Source of the DNA: Cristatella mucedo
Taxonomy: Eukaryota > Bryozoa > Phylactolaemata > Cristatellidae
Direction of reading: 5' to 3'
DNA length: 64,000 nt
NCBI GenBank assembly: GCA_009760855.2
Contig: WPIO01000025.1
Coordinates: 1,130,501 to 1,194,500 of the forward strand
Shown one piece after another: positions 17,101 through 27,287 of this stretch (position 1 is its first letter; each line of letters opens with the position of its first letter). The notes beneath the pieces are model-generated. The model saw only the letters and a program-made list of their open reading frames with translations. It was not told the DNA's origin and ran no database searches. Made by a program: the position numbers and the translations under genes.

Positions 17101-20100
17101 GCGGCGCACAGCTCTCTGCAGAAGTGCTGATCGGCCAGTCGCCAGACTCCTAGGCAGAAGAACGAACACTCGTTGGCTTCGTGGGTGCGCCGGTGCACTG
17201 ATCTCAACTGTGCATGCATGCAGGCATGCACAGTGCGCATGCGCGCACGAGCGCATACACACATATGCAAGAACGGCAACTGCTGGACGTGTTCAGCTGG
17301 TTTCATTTTATGGGACTACTTCTCAGCCCTGCCATTCCTGTTTGCGCTCTCTCGTTCACGTTGGTAACACTTGCGTTTGTCTAGAAGCCAAAAGGCAGCG
17401 CAGCCCTGCAGGCTGTTGTGGCAGCGACACATGGTCACGCCTGCTATGGACAGCTGAGCTTGAGGATGTCGGCGAAGGCACGCACGAGGAGGCATCGGCT
17501 GCGGCAATGGGCCGGCCAAGAGCTGCGCACAGCGCCACGCCGGCTTACAGTGCTGGGCCAAACAAGCAAGAGCTTGACCCTTAGCTCTGCAGCAAAGTGC
17601 TCGCCTTTCACGTCGTGCGTTCGAGTGCTGCTGGCAGGCAATGGGTGCATTGCCCGCTGCTGCAGCATGGATGAGACGCTCGGAAGCTCTTCTGTTGCTA
17701 CACGACAGCAAAGGCTGTTGAAGCAGATTCTCTTTACCTCGGTGATGTAGCGCCAGCTGCCCCGGTCGCCAGCGGTGGCAGCAGCAGCAGCAAGAGCCGG
17801 CTGGCACACATACGGCACGATAGAGCTGCTGGTCAATCGTCGACACGAGCGAGCAGACAAAAGTGAGCACGTGGCACAAGCGAGCAAGCAGCTACCGCTG
17901 CCGCAGCACAAGTCCGTGAGTGATGGCGGCACGAACCTATGCAGTTGGAAGGGGACAGCTGGCGCTCCAGGGCAAGGCAGCACGCATCCCGTATGACGGG
18001 CAGCTGGAGGACGTCGGCAGCGTGAAGGCAGGCCTTGGCTTGCTCCACGGTCAGCGATACGTCGCCTCAACAGAAAACGAGCAAAAAGCAAGAGCGGTCT
18101 GCTATCAAATGACTTTCCAGCACGGGCAGCGGTGCTGCAGCTCACACGATAGAGCCGATTCAGACGATAGCCGGCCCTCCCTCCTCACCAGCTTGTACCG
18201 AAAGCGCCACCCGATGGCGGCGAGCAGGCCTTGCAGCCTAAGGCCAGCTAAAGTCTTACGGGTGGTAGCAATCGGAAAGATGCACTAGCCAGAGGGCGGC
18301 TAGCAGTGGCCCCAAATGATGGGCAGACTGCATGCAAATGCCCAGCCACCGATGCATGCCGTTAGAAATTGAGCAGAACTCTTACTCTAAGGCACAAGGC
18401 CCTCCATGGCTTGGTGCCTTCAGACCTAGCTGAACTGCTGCACCAATTTTAGCCTACTCGTGCCCTCTCTCAGGTAAAAACCGTTTGGCAACAGAAGCTT
18501 CTGCTCTGCAGGTTCTAGCCTGTGGAACTCACTTCCACAATTCTTGCAAGGCATCTACCCTCCAGCTGCCGACTAAGGCATATCCTTTCCAAGCCGTCTT
18601 GAGCTGCTACTTCTATGCTACCCACAACCTGCTCTCCTGACTCGGCTATGCTTCTCATTTTCTCATTGTTACGTGAGATGAAGTCTGTTGGCTACCGAAT
18701 CCATACCGATGGCAGCTTAGGCTTCGAGCATTAGTATATTGGAGAGGTCGCAGGTCGGTTGCTGCTCAGCCGTATTGAGAAATAAGGTCCAACATTAAAC
18801 CGACCAGCACCTAGTCGCATCGGTTACCAAGCCAAGGGCACACCAAGTCAGGCTGGGGAGGGAAAGGCAGCAGCCTGACTGGGACCGACCCGGATGGGAG
18901 GCACAGCAGCAGCCCGGAAGCACCTAGTGGGGCAGCAGAGAAAGTGTCAGGCCGCCTCCACCCAAGATACCAAGGCATACCATGCTAAAACAACCGCTCA
19001 TGGATATCCAAGGGGTCGAGATATTGAATCGCATTTCATTACCTCCTAGGAGTTCATCCAATGACCTTTGACACAATGGTCTGCCTCAATGACAGACAAG
19101 GTCGTGGATAATCCTATTTGAGAATATTCCGGGTATGCCTACTAAAAAAGAAAGAGCTTGCCTTAAGCTAAGCATTCCGTGGCTGCTGCTGTTGCTATAT
19201 TACACTGGTATCGATGGCACTACTACAGATGCACAAATCAATTGGTGCAGAAGACCTAGGGAGTGGAAGCCTCAACACAACGGCTGCCCCGACTGAGCCA
19301 AACATGAGCCGGTCCGTTCTTCTGCAACATAACACGGCCAATGCTAGCTGAACAGCAGTAAGATAGCCAGTTAAATTGGTTGACGATTCTAGTTTGGTTG
19401 ACGATCCCGCTCGCCGTGAGACCTGACTAACACTTGGCAGCTCAATTGATACAAAAAAGGCAAGCCGACGTCTTTCCCAAGCAGTTCCACTCATGCGACT
19501 TGAATGGTTAAAACGTTTGCACCGCCAGCACATGCAGCAGGAAGACATGCGCATTTCTGGTGAGCATAGAGTTAGTGCTACAAACGCTACTGCCAATACC
19601 GGCTGCTCTAAGTGACACACGGATGCAGGCAGCTAGTCACCTTCCGGAGTCGTCGGGTCCGCTTCGTGGCCACTAGCTTATCACCTCCGTTCACAACCCC
19701 CTCGCGGCTTAAAGGCGAGGCGTGAATTGTCATATTGACATGACAAGCATCGGGGGGGGGGGTATTAGGAACCGGTCGCACCCCTGGGGACACTGCCACT
19801 GCCACGGCGATCGCCCAGCTGTTGCTGCTGCGGCAGAGCTACAGTCAGTGCTGCACTCAAACGCTGCACTCAAATGCTGCGTCACCCACGACAGTCATCA
19901 CCTACCCCCGACTATACCTGTGATAAAACTGCTATCTCTGCCCCTCCGCTCACCCCTCACACACCCACGAGTGGACTGGGTGGCTGCGAACTGCTTTGAC
20001 GACAAATTCGGTAGCAACTAAACACTTTACCCAGCTGCAAAAACTGCTCACTGTATTGATGCAGGTTGCTCGGACAGCACTCGGACGTTAAAGCATGCCG

Positions 20101-20716
20101 TGCTTTAAGGCTACCCTCCGGCCTTACCAGAAACTCTACGAGGCTGACCCAAGACGGAAACGCAGCTTCACGCACTGTCATAGAACATATCCCCATCGTT
20201 GCATGCGATATCAATGCGGAAATTGCAGGCAGCATTCAGAAGACAGTATGGTGGCGTAATTGGAAGTTATGGTCGCCGGTAGACAGGGGTGCATGCAGGG
20301 GCGCTGAAAAAAGGAACAGCATGCTCGCACAGCGAAGTGACCTAGAGTCACGAGCGAGCTGCTACAGCAGCACCTGACGACGTAAAACCAAGCGACACAC
20401 TCTGAGACACATTTTTGATCGGTATACATTAATCAGATTGTTAGCTTGAGGTACCTAACTTACCAGTGTAAATGCATTCCACGATTTTTGCAAAGGCGCT
20501 AGGTTCAATGTCGCGTAGGTACACCGATCTCGCTCGGGATTCCTTAAAACCGCGGGTGAACATTGCCAAGAAATACGGACTGCTGGCGCAGAGTACAGAC
20601 TTGTGCAGTCTGAATGGTACATCATCGACTATTACTTCTACGTCTGTCAAATCACCACTTGTTAACAGGTAGTGAAGCCCTGTGAACAGAGCTTCTCGCT
20701 GTGCAAGTAGCCGCAT
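13671..20716 (-). CDS. KLHL-type BTB-BACK-Kelch protein (cullin-3 substrate adaptor)
   Basis: Six exons join in phase: 20464-20716, 17937-18065, 16219-17149, 14854-15062, 14194-14423, 13671-13880, giving 653 residues from the ATG at 20716. The BTB domain (about 5-122) includes LTDVEVIVDDVPFRLHKSVL and SPYFLAMF, and ends QLPVIRDACCLALERQLSPS. BACK (about 128-235) starts VWRLADQHFC. Six Kelch blades follow, marked by LYFFGG, VLVLGG, VYAIGG, AYLLGG, VYAIGG and IYVFGG. Family members recruit substrates to CUL3-RING ubiquitin ligases through the propeller. Exon 3 is strikingly GC- and CpG-rich. The frame is open upstream of 20716, so the true N terminus could lie in an earlier exon. The blades are too divergent for me to name an orthologue. 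Confidence 0.92.
14093..14164. repeat. (CT)n microsatellite in KLHL intron 5
   Basis: A nearly pure CT tract of about 70 bp, read as (GA)n in the transcript. It lies 30 bp beyond the exon 5 donor. Confidence 0.95.
14194..14423 (-). CDS. KLHL gene exon 5
   Basis: An acceptor at TCTGACGTAG gives an exact phase fit (Gly from G+GC) and restores blade four as ANGVAYLLGG. Blade five is TSFAAVHLNGYVYAIGG. The donor is AAAG followed by GTACTT. The polypyrimidine tract is weak, so the acceptor rests on phase and homology. Confidence 0.82.
14854..15062 (-). CDS. KLHL gene exon 4
   Basis: The acceptor is TTTCCTTTGCAG and the donor is AATG followed by GTAAGC. The exon encodes RSDLCCCVVDQQVYAIGG (third blade), and then the start of blade four up to AAGMCCVTAN. 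Confidence 0.9.
15063..16218 (-). other. KLHL intron 3 holding an antisense LINE fragment
   Basis: 1.16 kb; about half is the LINE piece at 15655-16180 in the opposite orientation to the gene. The rest shows nothing recognisable. Confidence 0.8.
15655..16180 (+). mobile_element. LINE reverse-transcriptase C-terminal fragment
   Basis: Plus-strand translation gives SSLTPLLADMH then IKQHIDFN, and downstream DRTFSSYAPKAWSSLTTEVS and TAFKKRLHLH. These match the terminal reverse-transcriptase motifs APKAWNSLP and FKKxLKTH of CR1/L2-type LINEs. Frameshifts and stops make it a pseudogene. Confidence 0.85.
16219..17149 (-). CDS. KLHL gene exon 3
   Basis: The acceptor CTTCTGCCTAG gives Gly across the junction; the donor CCCAG is followed by GTAGTA. 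The exon encodes the whole BACK domain (HFCRELCAASRNHFLRHFG; DDVTSLLL) and the first two Kelch blades (RERLYFFGGSVHERYEW; HTVAVVDSSEGSG then HVLVLGG). Its GC content is very high, which generates several long antisense frames that are shadows. Confidence 0.93.
17937..18065 (-). CDS. KLHL gene exon 2
   Basis: This 129 bp exon encodes GDVSLTVEQAKACLHAADVL then QLPVIRDACC and LSPSNCIG, the end of BTB and the start of BACK. The acceptor is TCTGTTGAG and the donor is ATAG followed by GTTCGT. Phase 1 at both ends agrees with its neighbours. Confidence 0.9.
18066..20463 (-). other. KLHL intron 1
   Basis: 2.4 kb. It contains an eroded LINE-like stretch at 18390-18680 and a G run near 19753. The 19195-19620 minus-strand open frame has no recognisable domain and no matching splice context. 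Confidence 0.7.
18390..18680 (+). mobile_element. Second LINE-like family, reverse-transcriptase tail remnant
   Basis: Translation with stops reads HGLVPSDLAELLH, TRALSQVK and then AATSMLP. This resembles the HGLAPxYLxELL and PTRxLRS end region of CR1-like polyproteins. A related 3' stretch appears at 28290-28530 (GCTACTTC, ATGCTACCCAC, GAGATGRAGTC). Confidence 0.55.
20464..20716 (-). CDS. KLHL gene exon 1 (first recognised coding exon)
   Basis: Starts at ATG 20716 (MRLLAQREALFTGLHYLLTS) and ends TACACTG before GTAAGT in phase 1. It encodes most of BTB, including SVLCASSPYFLAMFTRGF and FAKIVECIYTG. The frame stays open upstream, so an earlier in-frame start or a spliced 5' exon (possible acceptor CCTTCTCAG just upstream) remains possible. 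Confidence 0.88.
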
Positions 20717-21189
20717 CAGGTATGCAGCTGAGAAGGCGGGGCCAGTCCACCGAATCCATTTACAACTCTTTCGTCCTAACGATGTACGGCTAGCTTTTTT
20801 GCGTAGTCTGATCAATTGTCAATGGACGCGCTCTGAATGCTGCGTATCATGGCTCACTGAGCGGCCATTAAGCTATATTTCTAAAGCTTAATTTAAGAGC
20901 TGCGACTCTACTACTAAATTTATGAGATATGGAGGGTTATACTGCAGGTAACCCTGAGTAACAGCTGACAAGCATCCTGCAAGACGCGGCCGTGACGTGC
21001 TGCTCAAGGCCGACTAGCGGTAGTGCACGCACGCGGCCGGTCACTTGCTTTTTGCTCCTTAGCGATTGCTTCGGTGAACACGCACAGATGCTCGATCTGG
21101 GGGTGATGTCACAGCGAAAAGCCTCACGAAGCACCCGATGGCATTTGCAGATGACAGTGCTACGGAAACGTCCAGAAACTCGATCGCTT

Positions 21190-21275
21190 TCACTTAGCAG
21201 CTAATGTAAAGCGCCTAGGAAGAGATTGAGTTCTCTGAGGGCGCTTTATCAAGTGCATTATTATTATTATTATTA
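21190..21275 (+). mobile_element. LINE 3' tail
   Basis: It contains GTAAAGCGCCTAGGAAGAG, then TTCTCTGAGGGCGCTTTATC, and ends in ATTATTATTATTATT. This is the best match to the family stem-loop plus AAT-type tail. Confidence 0.75.
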
Positions 21276-21289
21276 TTACTGTTAGGCAC

Positions 21290-21377
21290 CCTGTATACAC
21301 CTACCCGATTAAGTGCGTAGAAAGAGATTTAGTTCTCTTATGGTAGGCTATACATATCCTAATATTATTATCATTAA
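21290..21377 (+). mobile_element. Second, older LINE 3' tail
   Basis: It contains TAAGTGCGTAGAAAGAGATT, then GTTCTCTTATGGTAGGCTAT and an ATTATTATC end. It lies directly behind the copy at 21190. Confidence 0.55.
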
Positions 21378-21980
21378 CAGTGCAGCTGATCAGATGCAAC
21401 CTCGTTTAATAAGCCTCACTGCAACCCGGCTTGTTCAGTAGACCTGCTCGCTGGTACGCTTGAAGCTGCACAGTACAGTCGAACATTCAACACACAGCTT
21501 TTCTTGCTCACGGGGGAGGGCTACGAAGGAAAGTTATGAACGTACGTCAGCACTGAATTTCATAACTAATTCACTAGCTGTACCGACTCTTTCGATTTCT
21601 ACTACCGCACAAAACCTCATGATTATCCCCGCTTACAGCAGCTAACCACAGACTTCGAAAAGTATGTATCCTATGACTTTGGCCGCCATTCGCCAAAACC
21701 CTCACCGGGATTTGCCCAACGTCGTCGAAGGAAGCAGGGATCGGAATTGAAACGCCGTTAGTAGACAATGCGATACGCGTGGCTTATACTCTTGCTCACG
21801 AGACCTCTTTGCCAGCGCTCGCCTAAGCTGTCACACAGACAAGAGAGTGCGTCTCGGCAGCCAGCGTTATAATCTTCGAGCTGGTTCCGCAAGCAATCGG
21901 CTTGAATCTCGTCGAAGCTATTTGCTGAATTCAAGGCGCGTCCTGCACGGCCCGGTGCGTTGACTCTGCCAAGGATTCAA

Positions 21981-22426
21981 CTCTTTGAAACTACGGCACG
22001 GCCGGTTGGTTCCTAAGCATCAGGCTAGCAGCATGTTTTTAAACAGGCAACACTGTAGCCGGCATGGGAGAAATGTTTAAAGCTATTTTGTATCCTGTGC
22101 ATTTATAGAGTCACTGAAGCATTTCTTATACTAGCTGATTTAACAGCCACATTTGTATAGCAGAAGAAGAGCCTTAACGGCTATTGCTACCTCTTGCATT
22201 ACTGTCCGGTGCGTTGACTCCACCAAAGATTTAAGGCTCTTCTGCCGCTGTACAAATGAGGTTGTTAAATCAGCTAATAAAAGAAATGCTCCACTGACTC
22301 TATAAATACACAGGATACAAAGTAGATTTAAAATTTCTCCTATGCCGGCTACAGTGTTGCCTGTTTAAAAATATGCTGCTAGCCTGATGTTTAGGAACCA
22401 ACCGGCCGTGCCGTAGTTTCAGAGAG
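21981..22426. repeat. Large inverted repeat (two ~196 bp arms, 53 bp spacer)
   Basis: The left arm 21981-22177 and the right arm 22231-22426 are reverse complements with few mismatches: GAAACTACGGCACGGCCGGT on the left pairs with ACCGGCCGTGCCGTAGTTTC on the right. The inner ends are the family B SINE terminus (TAGCTGATTTAACAGCC; AAGAGCCTTAA). The word GGTGCGTTGACTC sits both just outside the left arm (21955) and in the spacer (22209), so a direct repeat brackets the left arm. This could be a foldback or MITE-like element, or an inverted duplication. Confidence 0.9.
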
Positions 22427-23540
22427 TTAACGGCTATCACCACTGCTTGCAGTGGGCAATACAGGATCGCCAACTGTTTCGAGGGGATATTAGATAATGG
22501 CCCTACAACTAACTGGTTGTTCGGTACAAATTCCTGTAAACTTCGTTAAAGTGAGCCGTCACGTAATATTTTCCCTTGTCCATCTCAAATTTTCGGCACC
22601 GCGTTAGTCTCTTTTTTGTTTATCTCGGCTGAATTTAGCCCAGGAAGAAGGTGCTGGCACTCGGACTTAGGCACATTGAGTTACAGGGTTTGAGAATCAG
22701 CCTTGACGCTTGCAAACCGCTAAACGGACTGTCGCTGTGCTTTGCGAATGTGAGAGCTCTGCTAATAATCGGTGAATGGATGTGAAATTTGGTGGGTAAG
22801 CTTGTTTTAATTTAAACACCATTCGAGAGTTGTATCTCTGGCTTATCGGACTTAAGAGCATATTGAATTATATACCTTTTGAGTGGCAAACTGTTTTCAG
22901 AGCGGACTTTGTTGTACCTTTTAAAAGTCACGGCTCGGTTAGCAGATCAAATTCGAACATTAAACTCGCATTAGTTTTTTCGCGAGTTTCATTTGCAAGA
23001 TCGCCTATGCTTACATTACGTCAACACATCGACCGACGTAGCATGACCAGAGATCAAGCACAATCATACCACCGAAACACTGTTCGTCGTTACTTATGCG
23101 ATGTTCATTATAGATATTTCAATTCATTTTGCATCTTCAGTGACACAAAAATGAAATAAAATCACAATATATAGGGTGAGATGATTCCTGGTTTCAGGTC
23201 CCTTGGCCTCTACAGCATTTCTTTATCGCAGTCAAGGCTTCAGGCGTGAGCTCGTATGACTTGGTAAACACAAAAACGGAAAACGGGTCAAGCTTACGAA
23301 ATGTACTCGACTCCAATTCTGAGGGTTTGTGCGAGTACCTGTAGAGGGTATGGTAGCCTGATGAGTGGAAAAGCAGTAGTCACACCAAAACACACAGGCA
23401 GCTAAGGTCAAGCTGACATGCATTTGTTAGCAACTTCGTCATGTAAACGGACTAGAACGCTGATCAGGACCACAACGTTATCTGCATGCAGTGAGAGAGG
23501 TCAGCTGACACTCACCAAAACATAAATAAATGATTCACAG

Positions 23541-23640
23541 GTATAGCGCTTAAGTGAACATAATCTCTATCCAGGCACTTCATAAAGACGACAGCGCTTG
23601 AGCCCACGACCTCGGTCGGGTAGGCAAAGGGGAAACAAGC
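23541..23640 (-). mobile_element. SINE family A (tRNA head plus LINE-like tail)
   Basis: The reverse complement has CCGAGGTCGTGGGCTCAAGC (B-box region), then AGTGCCTGGATAGAGATTAT and AGCGCTATACC. These match the family A copies at 39281 and 47446. Confidence 0.65.
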
Positions 23641-23914
23641 AGTAGTGTATTTGTAGGATCGGCCACAAGCACCTTAGAAAAACAGCCTGGCAATGTGCAC
23701 CAACCCACCAATACGTAAGTAGCTCTTCGATGCAAGGAGCATATCTATGTGGAGCAACAAAAAGAATCGCCGGCAAAGAAACCCTTCACAGTATTGCTAA
23801 GAGAAATGTTGCCCTGTCGGTCGAGCACTGCAAGCCAGCTTGACAGTCGTACGGAACTTCGTTAGGTGCATTGTCGCAATTGGTAATTTTTGTGACGAAT
23901 CTTACTGGGTTTCA

Positions 23915-24190
23915 CTAAATTAAGAGCAGCACATTAAAGCACGATCCCAAACAAGTTGTCATTGCCGATACAAGACAGGCAAATGCAGGGTATTCATCAA
24001 CAGTGTGAAAACTAAATCCCAGGACAGCTCTTCCAAGTTCCCTCTGAACTTCAGGGGCCACATGAGCCGATCCTTGCTGGCAAGTCACTAGCACATGACT
24101 ACGGCTGCAGATACGACAGTAACTTTGGTATACGAAGCGACTGAAAAAGTTGAAAACCTGAGAAAGTTCATTTAAAATTCAAACTTTATT
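23915..24190 (-). other. Unassigned open reading frame, possible exon
   Basis: About 90 codons open on the minus strand with no ATG near its start, ending TAG at 23915-23917. A possible acceptor, CAACTTTTTCAG, lies at about 24141. Downstream residues include RFVYQSYCRIC, then GSAHVAPEVQRELGRAVLGF and FHTVDEYPAFACL. The phase and FVYQSY fit the position after the last ESCO exon, where human ESCO1 has FIYGSY, but the conserved SDPTPDG motif is absent. I do not assign a function; it may be chance. Confidence 0.3.
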
Positions 24191-24879
24191 TTTTTGCCGC
24201 AGAATTTTAGTACACTTAAAAAAGGTATATTAGAGATGCACAATGCTCCAATCTTAAATAACTAAAGTATTTAGAGGCTGAAATAAATTAAGTATTGCGA
24301 GTCTGCCAGCAGTACAAAGACAAGTAAATAGTAACTAAAGGCTGTTGCTTAGATGCACGAGGTATCGTTTGCTGGCAAATGCCTAACACATGACAACCGT
24401 ACAAACTTATATAGGGCAAGTAGCCGATCATCAAATGACCGAATTGAACTATTTATAGATAAGGAATTGCTTATTGTTTGTATAGCTTGAAGCAAAAAGT
24501 TTTCCTTGGACAGTGGGATCAGAAAACGCCAGCCGGTCTTTGCTTATGTATCTTCCGGGAATGCAGTGCATCCTACAAAACAAGGCGATCGAGTATCGAC
24601 TGCAGCAACTACGGAGCTCACAGAGACGGCACCAGCTGTCAGCATAGTCGGACTGCTTCTTGCCGTCACTGCCACTAAGGAACCACCCAAACGGTATGAA
24701 TGCAGTCAGGCTCGTTGGGGTGGCATACAGAGCAGGCTGGCATGCTGAAGATGCTGCATACGACTCGTTTCATTAAAACATGACGCCTGGCTCCATTCAA
24801 GGCAGCCATCTCGATCGCACAAGGCAGCACGAGTGCTCATGCTGGCCGCCGAGCGTGCATCTCAACGCTGACCGGAACA

Positions 24880-24978
24880 CAGAACTGAATCTCTATCCAG
24901 GTGCTTCACATAGGCCGCAGGGCTCAAGCCCACGACTCGGTCAACAAAGAGAGCAACTTAACCCCTGGGCCAAACCAG
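24880..24978 (-). mobile_element. SINE family A
   Basis: The reverse complement starts TCCTGGTTTGGCCCAGGGGT, includes CGAGTCGTGGGCTTGAGCCC, and runs into TGTGAAGCACCTGGATAGAG. It is shorter than the intact copies. Confidence 0.7.
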
Positions 24979-27048
24979 GACGGCACGGGTCTTGCAAGCA
25001 CCCTATAGCCGAGGCTGTCAAGGCTTCGAGGCTGGCCGATGGTGGAATACGCCGGAGAGAATTTTTTTTGGCAGCTGCTAATCGTATTCAAGACTAGGGA
25101 CAGCAGTAGCACATGTCCAGTCAGCTGCTTCCACAACCTCAGCAGCACTGTGACGTGGCAATGAATAGGCTGATCCATATTACACTCCTGGCAAGAGTGC
25201 AGAAATGCAGCAGACCAAAGTGCGCAGTTACGACAAAAAGAGGGCGTTGCCTAAGAATGGAGAAGAAAAATCATCGGAGAATGGAAAACCAACCTCGACT
25301 TCAAGTACAGGGTCTGTGGTCCATTGACCCATTTCAAGGTAGTGCCACAGTAACTATAATAGCAGCTAATTCCACTTCAGCATGAATTTCTCAACAATTA
25401 ACTTGACGGCTTCAAAGGCATTTAGAAGACGAGTTATTGCCATTTGCAATTGCTTCACAGTTCGTCTATTTCCATCTAAAAGCATATCACTTTGAAATGA
25501 CTTGCATCCAGCGCATTCATTAGTTCACTGAGCAGCAGCAGCCTTTAAACCAAATCAACCAATTTTGCTCATATGCTCGTTAACACGGGTAGTAAATTAA
25601 CGTCTGCAATTTTGCCTAAGTCGCCACGACGATGTCCCGGCTTATTGTCTAGCAGACTGCCAAACCCTATACCAACCTAGCAAATATCCGAGCAAGTTGA
25701 AAGCAAAGCGCCCTCTCCCAATAGCTCACACACACGTTGGCTGGCTAACGAAGAGACTTGAGCTAAGCTTCAATATTTAATATATCGGCATATGTTGACA
25801 ACAGAGTCTAGGCCTTTAAAATATTAATAGCAGACTTCATCAAACAGGAAGTTACCAACTCGAAATACTTAGTTCTTTGCCACATAGTTTGCGAAAAGAG
25901 ATCGTTTGACAAAAGTTACTTTCGCGTGGCATGCACCCCCATTCGAATTTGATTTCGGCATCACCTCAATCTTTAACGGGAGCTTGTTGCTCAAAGTTCA
26001 TAGTCAAAGGCACTGCTACGCCATCGTGCTGAATGCAGCTTTGATTTGAGACAAGAAACTCCTGCATAAAAAAAGCAACGTGAGCAGCAACAAGACTGTG
26101 GATGAGCAGATACAACTGGGCTGTCTATCCATTCATGCATCATATTCTTACATCTTGTTTCTTCTCTTACACGGCAGTGGGTCGCCATCAGTCGCTGTCC
26201 ATTCACTGGCATCATCAAAAGCGATGCTACCCTCTCAACTTCACCCAAAACCATTAGCTGTGTTTTAAGCAAATGCGAGTAGGCCGCCAGCCTGATATAG
26301 AACCTATACTTTGATAGCACGCCACTTTGGCTACCTGCCAAGTCATGGTCCCCCCCCCAACCAGACCGCATATCATCACCAAAGGCGAGTTTATGCTCTC
26401 GACCAGAATGACCAGCCCACGACCAGAATGACCTGCAGCCGTTGGGTGGAGCCAACGCTACCTTAGCTGGATCTAGGCCTCCAGACCTGGCTGAATACAG
26501 CCTCGACTTCTGCAGCTAGTCACTGCCAAGGAGCGTCTGCCAGTAAATTTGATTCTCAGTACAGCCCATTTTGAGAAATATGTTTTCATACTGTGTTGTG
26601 TCTGTAACTCATAAAGACACGAACACGCAAACCACATTAGCCAAACCGGTGGGACGAGAGCCGGAGGAGGTAGGGAGCGAGCGGCAGGAAAGACCAGGAA
26701 AGGAATCGCTCACGACAGGATCCTGGGAAGTCCTGCTAGAGTGCCAGTGAGAAAAGAGTACACCGTCAGGCCTAGCGTGCTACAGGTGCTCGGCTCGAGT
26801 CTGTACATTTCAGGCCACGGTTCCCTGTCGACTTCAACTTGTCAAGTCTGGGCTCATGCCACCCATTTCTTTAACAACCTCAGCACCACGGCCTCGACCT
26901 GCACTGCACGGCACGGCGCACATGGCCCCAATTCTGGCTTCAAGGATTAGCACAGGGGAACTCATTTCGGCTGGGCGGTGCGCACGCACGAGTCCGGAAG
27001 CAGGGGGCCTCGGGACAACGGCGCTGTTCGCGCAGACGGCTCACTTAC

Positions 27049-27287
27049 CGGACGGCGTTGAGCAGGCAGGTGGCGATGCCCTGGCGACGGCCAGTCCGAC
27101 AGACCCAGAGCCTGTAGATGCCACAGGAGGCTGGTTCCGGTTCGTCGCTCACCGTCACGTCGGCGGCGGCCACCCCTTCTTCTCCTCCTCTGCCGCCGAG
27201 CATGCGATAGCCGCAAATAATCGACTCTGCCACGCACACTCCCCTTATCTGCTGCTGCGGCGACTTGGCAGATATGTATAAGTAGGC
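27049..27287 (-). CDS. ESCO: ESCO exon 6 (acetyl-CoA binding)
   Basis: The acceptor ATTAAAACAG precedes AYLYISAKSPQQQIRGVCVA. The exon includes an acidic-glycine insert and SCGIYRLWVCRTGRRQGIA, and ends GTCCG before GTAAGT in phase 2. The acetyl-CoA loop of GNAT enzymes (R/QxxGxG/A) is RRQGIA. Confidence 0.93.

Larger units (their letters stand above)
20717..27048. other. Region between KLHL and the last recognised ESCO exon
   Basis: 6.3 kb. It contains LINE tails at 21190-21275 and 21290-21377, the large inverted repeat at 21981-22426, family A SINEs at 23541-23640 and 24880-24978, and an unassigned minus-strand open frame at 23915-24190. The missing C-terminal ESCO exon is expected here. 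Other open frames (22830-23159, 24506-24748, 25991-26455) show no recognisable family. Confidence 0.6.

Noticed and set aside
16259-17153. Several plus-strand open frames over 16.2-17.2 kb
   Set aside because: They are antisense shadows of the GC-rich KLHL exon 3, which encodes BACK and Kelch domains.
20717-20815. Upstream extension of the KLHL N terminus
   Set aside because: The frame is open but starts without an ATG and has no similarity to KLHL N termini; the in-frame ATG at 20716 was used instead.
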